DNA of 64,000 nt from an uncultured delta proteobacterium (GTDB lineage Bacteria; Myxococcota_A; Polyangia; Polyangiales; Polyangiaceae): assembly GCA_903906315.1 (NCBI GenBank), contig CAIVJW010000132.1:1-64000 (forward strand), read 5' to 3'. Shown here piece by piece: positions 31,389 to 40,981 of the stretch (positions are counted from its first letter, which is position 1; each line of letters begins with the position of its first letter). The notes below the pieces were generated by a model. That model was not told the DNA's origin. It saw nothing but the letters and a program-made list of their open reading frames with translations, and ran no database searches. The position numbers and the translations under genes were made by a program.

Positions 31389-32740
31389 CCGGCGCCGTGG
31401 GCACGCGATCGGCGGGCCCGGCTGCTTCGGAGCGCGAGCACGGCGCGCGACGACCGGCGGCGGTTCGCTCGAGGTTCGACGGGCGCTTGGCGATCGCGTT
31501 CGCGGCCGCCGCCACGGCGCTCGGCGCGGCTGGCTGCGAGACGCTGCGCGGCTCCGCGACGCCCGAGTCGCCGAGCTGGCTCCATCATCCGGGGGGCGCG
31601 CTCTCGGTGACCTTTCGGCGCGACCTGACCGGCGCCACGCGGCGCGGCCCGATCATGGAGGAGTACGAGCGCGGTCGCCCCGAGCTCGACCTCGCGCACC
31701 GACGCGTCTTCGTCGGGTCGAGCGACCGCGGCTTTTACGCCTTGCGCGCCGACGACGGCAGCTTGATCTGGCGCTTCGAGACGATGGGCTCCGTGCAGTG
31801 CGAGCCGCTCTACGATCCGGCCGAGGACGTCGTCTACTTCGGGTCGAACGATGGCGCGCTGTACAAGGTGCGCGCCGTCGATGGCCACCTCCTGTACCGC
31901 TTCGCGACGAACGGCGAGGTCGCGCGTCGGCCGGTGCTCCGCGCCGGCATGCTGTACGTGATGAACGCGAACGACACGCTGCTCGCGCTCGACGCGAAGA
32001 CCGGCGCGCTCAAGTGGACGCAGCACCGCACGCCTGCCTTCGGCATGGAGATCGGCGGCTACGCCGGCCCGACGGTGGCCGGCGACCGCGTGTTCGCGGC
32101 GTACTCGGACGGCCTCGTCGACGTGTACTCGGCCGTCGACGGCGCCGAGCGCTGGCCCGGCGGCGTCGACCTCGCGGCCGAGGCCGAGCAGACGGCCGGC
32201 GGCGAGACCCCGAAGTACCTGGACGTCGACACGACCCCGATCGTCGACACGATCGCGTCCGGCGAGGTCGTGTTCGTCGCGAGCTACGTTGGTGGCGTCT
32301 TCGCGCTCGACACGGACAACGGCGCGCGCGCGTGGGTCAACGAGAAGGCCACCGGGGTGACGGAGCTCGCGCTCTGGACGCAGCCCGCGCACCGGGCGAC
32401 CGCGGGCGGCCCGGAAACGCCCGCGCGCAAGGTGCTCCTAGCGTCGTCGGGGCTGACGGGCCTGTGGGGCATCGACCCCAACGAGGGTCGGACGCTCTGG
32501 CACCGCAACCTGCCGGAGGGCGGCATGACGGCGCCCGTTCCGGTGGCCGGCGCCGTGCTCGTGGGCACCACCCGGTACGGGATGTTCCTGTTCTCGCCGG
32601 TGGACGGCGCGCTCATCGACGGCATCCAGACGGACTCGGGCTTCGCGATGGCGCCGGCCGCGGCGGGCGTGCGCGCGTTCGTGATGTCGAACGGCGGCGC
32701 GTTCCTCGGGTTGATGATCCAGCCGCCGCCGAAGGGCTGA
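31385..32740 (+). CDS. bamB: BamB-like PQQ-type beta-propeller lipoprotein
   Basis: A 451-residue protein. After an Arg-rich start a signal helix ends GAAGC, a likely lipobox. The mature part shows repeated propeller blades with motifs such as VFVGSSDRGFYALRADDGSL, VVYFGSNDGALYKVRAVDG, LYVMNANDTLLALDAKTGAL and VFAAYSDGLVDVYSAVDG, the PQQ-binding-like repeat found in BamB. It probably works with BamD in outer-membrane protein assembly. The GTG start overlaps the preceding stop (GTGA). A periplasmic quinoprotein dehydrogenase is unlikely because of the short length and lipoprotein signal. Confidence 0.85.
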   Translation: MTGAVGTRSAGPAASEREHGARRPAAVRSRFDGRLAIAFAAAATALGAAGCETLRGSATPESPSWLHHPGGALSVTFRRDLTGATRRGPIMEEYERGRPELDLAHRRVFVGSSDRGFYALRADDGSLIWRFETMGSVQCEPLYDPAEDVVYFGSNDGALYKVRAVDGHLLYRFATNGEVARRPVLRAGMLYVMNANDTLLALDAKTGALKWTQHRTPAFGMEIGGYAGPTVAGDRVFAAYSDGLVDVYSAVDGAERWPGGVDLAAEAEQTAGGETPKYLDVDTTPIVDTIASGEVVFVASYVGGVFALDTDNGARAWVNEKATGVTELALWTQPAHRATAGGPETPARKVLLASSGLTGLWGIDPNEGRTLWHRNLPEGGMTAPVPVAGAVLVGTTRYGMFLFSPVDGALIDGIQTDSGFAMAPAAAGVRAFVMSNGGAFLGLMIQPPPKG

Positions 32741-33060
32741 GCGACCGCGTCGGGCGGCGAGCCTTCGGGGCGCGCGCTGCCTTTCGCCGAACGCCCGCGC
32801 GGCTGCGGGGCCCTGGCTCGTGCGCTGCGTGGTCCGCATGGGGCTCGCGCGCGCCGTCCAGGTCACGACGTGGAGGCGCGGGGGGACCGGTGGGGGCAGC
32901 GCGCGAAAGCCCTCGAAACGCCCTCGTTCGTGGTGTGCGCAGATCGCATAAGAAACATTATGTCAACTGATTGGGCAGGCCGGGCGGGGGGGCGGCGCGG
33001 TGCCGCCCGGCGGCTCGTGGACCGGACGGGCCCGTTCGGGTCGCTCGCCCCAGGTTCAGC
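32741..33060. other. Intergenic stretch of about 320 bases
   Basis: This lies between the convergent bamB-like and acetyltransferase genes. No gene is supported. One AT-richer patch (32944-32970) stands out, but no clear promoter or terminator hairpin was found. Confidence 0.5.
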
Positions 33061-33681
33061 TCAGCCCTCGTCGGCTTCGCTCTCGTCGGCGTCGCCGGGC
33101 GGCTCCGGTCGTCGGGTCGACGCCCACAGCACGACCTCGCCCGGGCGCGTGACCGGCCTTCCGATCGCCGCCCGGTCCTCGTACCAGCCGCGCACGTCGT
33201 CCGGCGCGCCCGGCTCGAGCTCGTGGAAGCCGTACCGCTCGTAGAACTTCCTCGCCCACGTCGCACGGCGCCAGCACCGCGCCACGACGTGCTCGAGGCC
33301 GCGCGGGCCGTCGGCCGTGCCGACCTCGACCGCGCGCGCGTGCCGGCAGAGCTCGTCGATCAGCGCTGTCGCCACGCCAAGCCGCTGGAAGCCGGTCCCG
33401 ACCGATAGCTCCTCGAGGTACGCGACCCCGGGCGCCTCGTCGCGCCACGCCAGGTAGCCCGCCACGACGCCGTCCGCTTCCGCGACGAGGACCTCGTGGT
33501 CCCGCGTCAGCGCGACGAGGTCGGCGACCGACCGGATCGGCACCTCTGCGCCGTCGAAGCCGGCCTCGTGGTACATGGCTGCGGCGCTGCGATCCACTTC
33601 GCGCAGCTCGGGCAGCTGGGCCTCCTGCAGCCCGGTGATGCGGATCCTGTGGGGCCGCTCGCGGGGTTCTTCGATCGTCAT
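33061..33681 (-). CDS. GNAT-family N-acetyltransferase
   Basis: A 206-residue acetyl-CoA-dependent acetyltransferase. The core has VLVAEADGVVAGYLAW, the beta-4/alpha-3 region AYLEELSVGTGFQRLGVA with the pyrophosphate-binding loop, and a later ARKFYERYGFHEL helix-strand typical of GNAT proteins. The C-terminal 40 residues extend beyond the core and are acidic. The substrate is unknown. It diverges from the Ser/Thr kinase gene. Confidence 0.88.
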   Translation of the reverse strand: MTIEEPRERPHRIRITGLQEAQLPELREVDRSAAAMYHEAGFDGAEVPIRSVADLVALTRDHEVLVAEADGVVAGYLAWRDEAPGVAYLEELSVGTGFQRLGVATALIDELCRHARAVEVGTADGPRGLEHVVARCWRRATWARKFYERYGFHELEPGAPDDVRGWYEDRAAIGRPVTRPGEVVLWASTRRPEPPGDADESEADEG

Positions 33682-33809
33682 GGCAACGCCTCGCTTTCTC
33701 CCGGCGAACGGGCGCCGGGGTTGCGTATCATCGGCCGAGCCCGCGCGACGACGCGGGCTCGGTCAGCCCGGGTGGTCGCTCGGGTCGCGACGCACCCCTC
33801 GATATCCTG

Positions 33810-35162
33810 ATGCTTCCAACCGACATCAAGCCCGGCGACATCCTCGGGCGCTACGAGATCCTCGCGCTGATCGCCAAGGGCGGCATGGCCTCGGTGTGGG
33901 CTGCGCGTATCCACGGTAATCACGGCGCCAAGAAGCTCGTCGCGGTCAAGACGATGCTCCCGGCGCTCAGCGACGACCCGGACTTCGAGGCCATGTTCCT
34001 CGACGAGGCGCGGCTCGCGTCGCGCGTCCGTCACCCGTACGTCGCCGAGATCGTCGACCTCGGCGAGGACGAGGGCTGGCTCTACCTGGTGATGGAGTGG
34101 GTCGACGGCGAGACGTTCGGGACCCTCAACAAGCGCGTGAGGGCCCTCGGCGGCTACCCGATGCCGATCCTCGCGCGGCTCGTGGCGAACGCCTGCGCCG
34201 GGCTGCACGCAGCGCACGAGCTCGCCGACGATGGCGGCCACCTGGTCGACCTCGTGCACCGCGACATCACGCCGCAGAACGTGATGGTGACGTACGACGG
34301 CGTCGTGAAGCTCGTCGATTTCGGCGTGGCGAAGGCCAAGGGCCGCCTGCACGAGACCCAGGTGAAGGGCCTCATGAAGGGCAAGGTCCCGTACCTGTCG
34401 CCCGAGCAGCTCGTCGGCGAGAAGGTCGACCGGCGCGCCGACATCTTCTCGCTCGGCGTGATCGCCTACGTGATGGTCAGCGGTCGCCACCCGTTCCGCG
34501 GCGACGACGACAGGAAGACGATGGACAACATCGTCACGCGCGCGCCCGTGCCGCTGGCGACGCTCGTGCCCGACGTGCCGCCCGCGATCGACGCGCTCGT
34601 CACCAAGGCGCTCGAGAAGGATCCGGCCGACCGCTGGCAGACGTGCGCGGAGATGCAGCGCGCGCTCGAGGAGTTCCTGACCTCGCGCGGAGCGGTCGTG
34701 CCCGACGCCGACCTCGCGCGCTTCGTGCGCGAGGCGCTCGGCGAGCTCCACACCGAGCGACGCGCCGAGCTGGCGGCCGCGATCGAGGTCGGCGACGCGC
34801 GCGCGCAGGCGACGCGGCCCTCGCCCCGTGGTCGCGCGGCGGAGCGTCGGGGCGGCGCGCCGCTGCCGGCCACCTTCTCCGGCATCTTGCCGGTCGATCT
34901 CGACGACTCGGTCGAGCCGGGACCGCCGTCCTCGCGCGTCAGCGTGCCGCACGTCGACCTCGACGGCGTCCCGATCGTGCCGACGACCGCGACGTGGCGG
35001 ACGTCGAACCACGCGACGTGGCCGATCATCGTTGCCGCGGTCCTCGCGCTCCTCGGCGGAGCGGGCCTCGTCGCGCTCTACCAGAAGCTCCACGGGGCAG
35101 CCGAGGTCGACGGACGACCTTCCCCCGCGGCTCCCCTGCCCCCCGCGACCTCGAGGCCGTAG
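33810..35162 (+). CDS. Ser/Thr protein kinase with one membrane span
   Basis: A 450-residue Hanks-type kinase. The kinase domain (about residues 14-290) has a slightly altered glycine loop (IAKGGMASVW), the ATP Lys in VAVKTM, the catalytic loop HRDITPQN, DFGVAK, and the SPEQL/APE-equivalent. A Pro/Arg-rich linker follows. One hydrophobic helix (WPIIVAAVLALLGGAGLVALY, near 407-427) is followed by a short Pro/Ala tail outside. It is a sensor kinase of the myxobacterial type, but no sensing domain remains outside, so the input may be through partners. The start lacks a strong ribosome site. Confidence 0.93.
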   Translation: MLPTDIKPGDILGRYEILALIAKGGMASVWAARIHGNHGAKKLVAVKTMLPALSDDPDFEAMFLDEARLASRVRHPYVAEIVDLGEDEGWLYLVMEWVDGETFGTLNKRVRALGGYPMPILARLVANACAGLHAAHELADDGGHLVDLVHRDITPQNVMVTYDGVVKLVDFGVAKAKGRLHETQVKGLMKGKVPYLSPEQLVGEKVDRRADIFSLGVIAYVMVSGRHPFRGDDDRKTMDNIVTRAPVPLATLVPDVPPAIDALVTKALEKDPADRWQTCAEMQRALEEFLTSRGAVVPDADLARFVREALGELHTERRAELAAAIEVGDARAQATRPSPRGRAAERRGGAPLPATFSGILPVDLDDSVEPGPPSSRVSVPHVDLDGVPIVPTTATWRTSNHATWPIIVAAVLALLGGAGLVALYQKLHGAAEVDGRPSPAAPLPPATSRP

Positions 35163-35239
35163 CCGCCCGGAGATCGCGCTTCCGGTCGGGGGCCTTGCCG
35201 CCGGACCGGGCTGCTGGAGGGCGCGCGGAGGATCGCGCG

Positions 35240-36046
35240 TCAGTAGAAGCCCTCGCGCGCCTCGGGCAGACATACGCCGAGCGTGCAGAGGAGCAGGTCC
35301 AGGTCCGGCGCGGCGCAGCTCACCTGCCGCGCGCAGTAGTCGTCGTACGCGCAGAGGCGGTAGCACGACTGCTCCTCGCCGACGGCGCCGGTGTGCGTGA
35401 CGCAAGACCACGCGCTCGTCAGCCACACGACGTCGTCGCGGGTCGCGTCGAAGAGGCACGTCTCGCCGCGCATTCTGGAGTCGTAGGCGTACGTGGCGCA
35501 GCGGTCGCCGTGCTCGATCTTGGCGCGCTCCACGCTCATCGTCGACAGCAGCGAGGCGATGTCGCACGTGCCGCTCGTCGCGCTCGGGTGAAACACGCGG
35601 TCCTTCATCCACGGGTCTTTCGCGGCGACCTCGCGCAGGCCGCGCATCATGCCGGTGAACGCCGGACGGCCCTTGTCGTCCTTCGCCGCGTCGCCGAGGA
35701 TCTGGAGCGTCTTGGCCATCTGGGCGTCGGCCTCGGGGTCACCGCCCTCGATCAGCCGGCCGTAGCCGAGCCGCACGAAGCTCGGTGGCGTGCGGTTCGT
35801 GCACGGGCGCGCGTCCTCCCAGAGCCTCTCGCTCACGATGGGCGGGCGCTTGGCGCCTTGGCGCTTGCACACGCCGAGCGCGCCCGGTGGGACCGCTCCC
35901 GTCGCGCGATCCGAGGGCTGTCCGGGCCCCTCGTTGAAGAACTCGGTCGACGCACACGCGGGCACGGTCGCCCACGCCATGCCGAGGCCGACGACGGCGG
36001 CTGCCGCCCTCACGAGGTGCTGCGACCGACTGTTCTTCGACGCCAC
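35240..36046 (-). CDS. Cys-rich secreted lipoprotein
   Basis: A 268-residue protein. The GTG at 36046 starts a signal peptide ending VPAC, a probable lipobox. The mature part has about ten Cys residues, including CYRLCAYDDYC, that look disulfide-bonded. No enzyme motif is recognised. It lies downstream of the YbdK ligase gene in the same direction with a 135-base gap, so it may or may not belong to that unit. Confidence 0.75.
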   Translation of the reverse strand: MASKNSRSQHLVRAAAAVVGLGMAWATVPACASTEFFNEGPGQPSDRATGAVPPGALGVCKRQGAKRPPIVSERLWEDARPCTNRTPPSFVRLGYGRLIEGGDPEADAQMAKTLQILGDAAKDDKGRPAFTGMMRGLREVAAKDPWMKDRVFHPSATSGTCDIASLLSTMSVERAKIEHGDRCATYAYDSRMRGETCLFDATRDDVVWLTSAWSCVTHTGAVGEEQSCYRLCAYDDYCARQVSCAAPDLDLLLCTLGVCLPEAREGFY

Positions 36047-36181
36047 GTCGCTACGGTAGCAGAGGCGCGTGCCAGGCTCGAAATCCTCGGCGTAGGATCC
36101 TTCCGATCGTGGCCGAGGATGGGGCCGGCGCGTCCGGCAAGCGGCCTCGAGCGCGCGGTAGGCCCCCCCCCGGCCCACGAA

Positions 36182-37312
36182 TCACGCGCCGATCTGCGTC
36201 TGCTCGATGTTGTAGTCGACGATCGCCGCCAGGCTGCCCGTGGATCGGAAGACGGCCAGCTGCCGGTCGGCGCTGGTGCCCTCGGCGAGGATCGTACGGA
36301 CGCGGTCGAGCTCGTCGTGCGTGCCGAAGATGTCGGCGGCCTCGCCGACGAACTCGAGCAGCTCCACCACGAGGTCGCGGACGGGGACCTCCTCACGCTT
36401 GCCGAAGTCGATGAGCTTGCCGTCGATTCCCCACCGCACGGCGCGCCACTTGTTCTCCTCGATGAGCGCGCGCGAGTACGTGCGGAACGCGAGGTTGCGC
36501 CGGTAGAGCAGGTAGAGCTTGCCCATCAGCGCCTGGATGAGCGCCGTGATGGCCAGGGTGTCGTCGATGCGCGTCGTCATGTCGCAGACGCGGACCTCGA
36601 CCGTGTCGAAGAACGGGTGAGCGCGGACGTCCCACCAGATCTTCTTCGCGTTGTCGATACAGCCCGTCTTGATGAGCAGATCGACGTACTCCTGGAACGC
36701 CGTGTACGACTCGAAGTGGCTCGGGATCCCGGTGCGCGGAAAGCGCTTGAAGATCTCGCTCCGCGTGCTCATCAGGCCCGTCTCGCGGCCGAGCCAGAAC
36801 GGCGAGCTCGTCGAGAGCGCGAGAATGTGCGGGAGGAAGTAGCGGACCTGGTTCGCGAGGGCCATCGCGACCTCGCGGTCCTTGATGCCGACGTGCACGT
36901 GCAGGCCCCAGATGAGGTTGGCGCGCGCGACGTCCTGGAGCTCGTCGGTCAGGCCCTTGTAGCGGTCGCCTTCGGTGATCTCCTGCTTCTTCCAGTCACT
37001 GAAGGGGTGCGTGCCCGCCGCGACGATGCGCAGGCCGCCCTTCTTCGCCATGGCGCCCAGGGTGCCGCGCAGCTCGCAGATCTCGTCGCGTGCCTGCTTG
37101 ACGTCGCGACAGATGCCCGTGCCCGTCTCGACGACCGACTGGTGCATCTCGGGCCGTACCCGCTCGCGGAGGAGCGCGTTGTGCTTCCCCTCCTCGAGGA
37201 GCTGGCTCACGTACGCGCGCAGCTCCCGGTTCTCCGGGTCGACGATCTGGAACTCCTCCTCGACCCCCAGCGTGAACTGACCATCCAGCACCCCACGAAC
37301 GCTCTCGGACAT
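36182..37312 (-). CDS. ybdK: YbdK-type carboxylate-amine ligase
   Basis: A 376-residue member of the glutamate-cysteine ligase type 2 (GCS2) fold. It starts with the GVEEEFQIVDPENREL signature. ETGTGICRDV, LHVHVG and VEVRVCD supply the ATP/metal and substrate residues. The family joins an amino acid carboxylate to an amine using ATP. The length matches E. coli YbdK. A strong ribosome site (AAGGGGAG) precedes the ATG. It follows two ATP-grasp ligase genes on the same strand, so the true product may be a peptide-like compound rather than gamma-glutamylcysteine. Confidence 0.93.
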   Translation of the reverse strand: MSESVRGVLDGQFTLGVEEEFQIVDPENRELRAYVSQLLEEGKHNALLRERVRPEMHQSVVETGTGICRDVKQARDEICELRGTLGAMAKKGGLRIVAAGTHPFSDWKKQEITEGDRYKGLTDELQDVARANLIWGLHVHVGIKDREVAMALANQVRYFLPHILALSTSSPFWLGRETGLMSTRSEIFKRFPRTGIPSHFESYTAFQEYVDLLIKTGCIDNAKKIWWDVRAHPFFDTVEVRVCDMTTRIDDTLAITALIQALMGKLYLLYRRNLAFRTYSRALIEENKWRAVRWGIDGKLIDFGKREEVPVRDLVVELLEFVGEAADIFGTHDELDRVRTILAEGTSADRQLAVFRSTGSLAAIVDYNIEQTQIGA

Positions 37313-37336
37313 CGGCTCCCCTTTCTTCGCTGGTGA

Positions 37337-38722
37337 CTACGCGTCCTCCAGCACGAAGGTCGGCACGGTGCCAGCCCCCGCGTGGACGCTCGACATGGTG
37401 GTGGACGACAGGCGCGTCATGATGCCGCTGGCCTCGCCACGGAACAGATACGAGTCGACCTCGACGTATCGGCGCGAGAACGCGAGCTCTCCGGCCGCGC
37501 CGACCTCGGGGAACATCGCGGTCGGCAGCGGCACGCGGCGCTGCACGACCGAGGGATTGGCGACCGCGACCGCGAGCGCGCGCTCCCACGCGGCCTGGTC
37601 GACGTTCGCGCCGATCACGACGCCGCGCCCGCCGAGCTCGTCGTTCGGCTTCAGCACGAGCTCCTCGCGGCGGTTGGCGGCCCACTCGACGAGATCGACG
37701 GGCTCGCCCGACGGCCCCGGCGTGAACCCCGGCGCCACGCGCCGCGTCCACGGCACGTGGTCGCGGATGACCGCGAGCTCGTCCTCCGAGCACCGCGCCG
37801 TGACGCGGTCGTCGAAGAGCAGCGCCAGCAGGATCTTCTTGTTCAGGAGCTTGGCGCGGAAGCTGTTGACCACGCAGACGACGCGCGCGCGGTACGCCTC
37901 GAACAGCGGGCGCACCTCGTCCTCGCGGGCGAGCAGCTCGCTCGTGAGCGCGCGCCGGTACACGACGTCGATCCCCTCCCCACCCGCGCGGAGCTCGCCG
38001 TCGGCGTACTCGAGCTCGCGCGGATCGACGAAGCGCGCGCGCACGCCGTGCCGCTCGAAGCGCTCGCAGACGATGTCGAACTCGGCGCGCGTCGCGACCT
38101 CGTTCCAGTCGACGACGGCGACGCGCGGCAGGCTCGTCCCGCCGAACTCGTACCAGCTGTCGAGGATCGATCCCACGAGCGAGTTGCCCGCGTACAAGGG
38201 CCGGATCGGGCGCTCGCGGCAGAGCTCGCGCAGCGGCTGGAAGGCCTGGAAGAGGTCGGTGAGCCGGTCCGAGTAGCTGCCCCCGAACGCGCCCTCGGCG
38301 TTCAGCTCGACGATCGAGAGGTCGGCCCCGGTCAAGATGGTGTCGAGCCGCGCGACCACGGCGAACGACTTGAACTCCGGGTTGATCTCGAGCAGCCGCC
38401 GCTCGCCGTCCGTCAGGCCCACGAGGTCGAGCAGCGACGGGTCGTCGAGGATGGCGTCGCGCGCCTTCGAGCACGCGCTGCGGAACAGGTGGGCGGTGCG
38501 CGTGAGCAGATCGACCTGCGATCGCAGCAGGAACTGCGGGCGCAAGGACGTGCAGAGCGGCCTCCCCGCGAAGACGGCGCCGCGCGCGACCATCCGCGCG
38601 AGCAGCGCCTCGTGATCCTCACCGCCCCGGTCGATGTAGGCGGTGAGGATGTCGTGGTACCGGTCGACGGCCTCGCAGACGGCCCGCTCCCACGGATGCT
38701 TGGGGGCGGCGGCGCGGCTCAC
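37337..38722 (-). CDS. Circularly permuted ATP-grasp ligase
   Basis: A 461-residue protein. The C-terminal part has LVLKPNDELGGRGVVIG, the nucleotide-binding loop of circularly permuted ATP-grasp proteins, followed by VVQRRVPLPTAMFPEVG. The middle has SIVELNAEGAFGGSYSDRL, which fits the metal/phosphate side of the fold placed earlier than in normal ATP-grasp enzymes. The GTG start overlaps the stop of the upstream ATP-grasp gene (GTGA), so the two are translated together. The substrate is unknown. It probably forms an amide bond in a pathway with its two ligase neighbours. Confidence 0.8.
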   Translation of the reverse strand: MSRAAAPKHPWERAVCEAVDRYHDILTAYIDRGGEDHEALLARMVARGAVFAGRPLCTSLRPQFLLRSQVDLLTRTAHLFRSACSKARDAILDDPSLLDLVGLTDGERRLLEINPEFKSFAVVARLDTILTGADLSIVELNAEGAFGGSYSDRLTDLFQAFQPLRELCRERPIRPLYAGNSLVGSILDSWYEFGGTSLPRVAVVDWNEVATRAEFDIVCERFERHGVRARFVDPRELEYADGELRAGGEGIDVVYRRALTSELLAREDEVRPLFEAYRARVVCVVNSFRAKLLNKKILLALLFDDRVTARCSEDELAVIRDHVPWTRRVAPGFTPGPSGEPVDLVEWAANRREELVLKPNDELGGRGVVIGANVDQAAWERALAVAVANPSVVQRRVPLPTAMFPEVGAAGELAFSRRYVEVDSYLFRGEASGIMTRLSSTTMSSVHAGAGTVPTFVLEDA

Positions 38723-39702
38723 GGGGCGCCGGACGCCTCCCCGGCCGAAGGCGGCGACGGCGCGGCCGAGGGCGCGCGCGGCAGCATCGCGGCCCACGGG
38801 TAGGCGTCGCGGGTCCTGCGAGGGGCCGCCGCCAGCTCGACGGCGAGGTCGACCATCCAGTCGACGACCGTGTCGAAGTATTGCGGCAGGATCGAGTCCC
38901 GGTGCATGTCGGGCGCCGGGTTCGTGAAGTCGATGGCGTACGGCACCCCGTCCCGCACGGCGAACTCGACCGAGTTCATGTCGTAGCCGAGCGCGCGGTT
39001 GATCGTCAGCGCGTCGCGCATCACGCGATCGTGCAGGTCCTTCGGGAGCCACTGGAAGGCCTCGTTGTGGACGTAGCAGCGGCGCTTCGGGTCGTACTGG
39101 ATCGGCAGGATGCGGTCCTTGCCGACGCAGATGCAGCGGATGTACTGGTCGAAGTCGATGAACTCCTGCAGCGTCATCACGTTCTGGCCGGAGGCGTCGT
39201 AGGCGGCGAGGAGCTCGGCCGCGTCACGCACGATGGACACGTCCCTCCATCCTCCGCCGTCGGCCGGCTTGAGGACGGCGGGGAAGCCGACGTAGTCGAC
39301 GATGCCCTGCCAATCGAGCGGGTACTCGAGGTTGCGCAGGCTGCGGCTCGGGTCGATCGCCGGGATGTACTCCTTCTGCGGCAGCATGACCGTGCGCGGG
39401 ACCGCGAGGCCGAGCTGCGCCGCGAGCGAGTAGCCGAAGAACTTGTCGTCGGCGCTCCACCAGAACGGGTCGTTCACGACCTGCGTGCCGGCGAGGGCCG
39501 CCGCCTTGAGGTGGAAGCGGTAGTGCTTCACCTCGTGGCTGATGCGGTCGATGAGCACGTCGTAGCGCTTCTCGAATCGCTCGTCGGTGCCGCCGATGCG
39601 CGCGAGCTCCGCGTGCACGCCGGGCCGCTGGTTGCAGCGCTCGATGAACGCTTGCGGAAAGGAGTCCTCCATCCCGACGAGGAGGCCGATCTTCACCGTC
39701 AT
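38719..39702 (-). CDS. RimK-like ATP-grasp ligase
   Basis: A 327-residue ATP-grasp protein. The N-terminus (MTVKIGLLVGMEDSFPQAFI) is a pre-ATP-grasp fold. GFPAVLKPADGGGWRDVSIV is the glycine-rich ATP loop with its Lys. The C-terminal NSVEFAVRDGVPYAIDFTNP carries the metal-binding acidic residues and Asn. Proteins of this type join a carboxylate to an amine via an acyl phosphate. The start at 39702 has GGGAG upstream; the longer frame to 40002 runs into the tRNA gene region. It is the first gene of the three-ligase cluster. Confidence 0.85.
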   Translation of the reverse strand: MTVKIGLLVGMEDSFPQAFIERCNQRPGVHAELARIGGTDERFEKRYDVLIDRISHEVKHYRFHLKAAALAGTQVVNDPFWWSADDKFFGYSLAAQLGLAVPRTVMLPQKEYIPAIDPSRSLRNLEYPLDWQGIVDYVGFPAVLKPADGGGWRDVSIVRDAAELLAAYDASGQNVMTLQEFIDFDQYIRCICVGKDRILPIQYDPKRRCYVHNEAFQWLPKDLHDRVMRDALTINRALGYDMNSVEFAVRDGVPYAIDFTNPAPDMHRDSILPQYFDTVVDWMVDLAVELAAAPRRTRDAYPWAAMLPRAPSAAPSPPSAGEASGAP

Positions 39703-39919
39703 GCTTGTGGTCGCTCCCTGCTCTTGGCGCGAGGTATCGGCGACGCGCGAGCGGCGCGGAATCGCCGTGCGCTGCCGTAGCGCAATGAGAGCGCGATTCG
39801 ACGAGGATGTCTCCCGCGAATGCGCGCGTCGAGCCGTCGTGCTGCGACCGGACGCGGCGCCGGGAGCCGGCGGCCGGTGCTCCCGGCGAAGGGAAATGGA
39901 ACCGGCTTCGAGGATGCGC

Positions 39920-39947
39920 TTGACGTGCTCGTGGTTCCGGGTATTGT
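39920..39947 (+). promoter_or_regulatory. Promoter of the tRNA-Val/tRNA-Asp unit
   Basis: TTGACG (39920-39925) and TATTGT (39942-39947) are 16 bases apart and end 17 bases before the tRNA-Val gene, a good fit to a housekeeping promoter for the two tRNAs. Confidence 0.6.
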
Positions 39948-39963
39948 CCGCGTCCTCTTCGCC

Positions 39964-40036
39964 GGGCGGGTAGCTCAGTGGTAGAGCGCTGGTCTTACAC
40001 ACCGGTGGTCGCAGGTTCGAATCCTGTCCCGCCTAC
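39964..40036 (+). tRNA. tRNA-Val (anticodon UAC)
   Basis: A complete cloverleaf can be folded: a 7-bp acceptor stem (GGGCGGG with CCCGCCT, first pair G-U), D-arm AGCTCAGTGGTAGAGC, anticodon loop CTTACAC giving UAC, and T-arm GCAGG-TTCGAAT-CCTGT. The CCA end is not encoded. Confidence 0.95.
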
Positions 40037-40079
40037 CGGTGTCACGATCGGTGGATGCGTTGCGGTGGCAGTACCCCAT

Positions 40080-40460
<381 letters not shown>

Positions 40461-40472
40461 TTTCCGAGAGGT

Positions 40473-40703
40473 TCACGACGCGGCCCTCTCCGCCGGGCGC
40501 GCGAACCGCGCGCCGAAGGGGCCGGCCCCGCGCCGGGGCGGGCGCGCCGGGGCCTCGATAGGCGCGGGCTCGACCAAGCTCGCGCGGTGCGCCGCGGCGA
40601 GCAGCTCGCGAGCACGCTCGCCACGGGGGGCGCCACCGAGGGCGACGGCACGAAGGGCGAGGCCGAGCGCCTGGCGGACGGCTTCGAGGTCGTGGCGGCT
40701 CAC
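40473..40703 (-). CDS. Small hypothetical protein of the element
   Basis: A 76-residue helical, Arg/Ala-rich protein. The GTG start overlaps the stop of the upstream small gene (GTGA), a sign of coupled translation. It has no signal peptide or recognised domain. It lies between the 40700 gene and the integrase fragment. Confidence 0.55.
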   Translation of the reverse strand: MSRHDLEAVRQALGLALRAVALGGAPRGERARELLAAAHRASLVEPAPIEAPARPPRRGAGPFGARFARPAERAAS

Positions 40704-40981
40704 AAGGCACCCCCGGCGGCGAGCAGCGCGCGGCGCTGACGATGGTGAAGCTCGGCGGCCGCCCTCACGTGGCACTCGATCCGGAAGAGCGTCCCCTGCA
40801 CCTCTTCGGGCCGCATCGTGGTTGCGCAGGCGGCGGACGCCTCGTGCAAGAGGCCTTGCGACAGAACCGACGCGCCCTCTGCCGCGGCTTGCAGGATGGC
40901 CGCGCACGGATCGCTGTCACCTGCGAACGCCCACGCGAGCAACTCGATCGGCGTCGCCGAGCCCAGATCGTCGAGCCCCAC
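40700..40981 (-). CDS. Small hypothetical protein of the element
   Basis: A 93-residue protein with high GC at third codon positions. SATPIELLAWAFAGDSDPC and ECHVRAAAELHHRQRRALL are clearly protein-like. The putative GTG start (40981) shares the palindrome CACGTG with the start of the divergent gene at 40982. An earlier start further right in the same frame is possible but would overlap that gene. Function unknown. Confidence 0.5.
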   Translation of the reverse strand: MGLDDLGSATPIELLAWAFAGDSDPCAAILQAAAEGASVLSQGLLHEASAACATTMRPEEVQGTLFRIECHVRAAAELHHRQRRALLAAGGAL

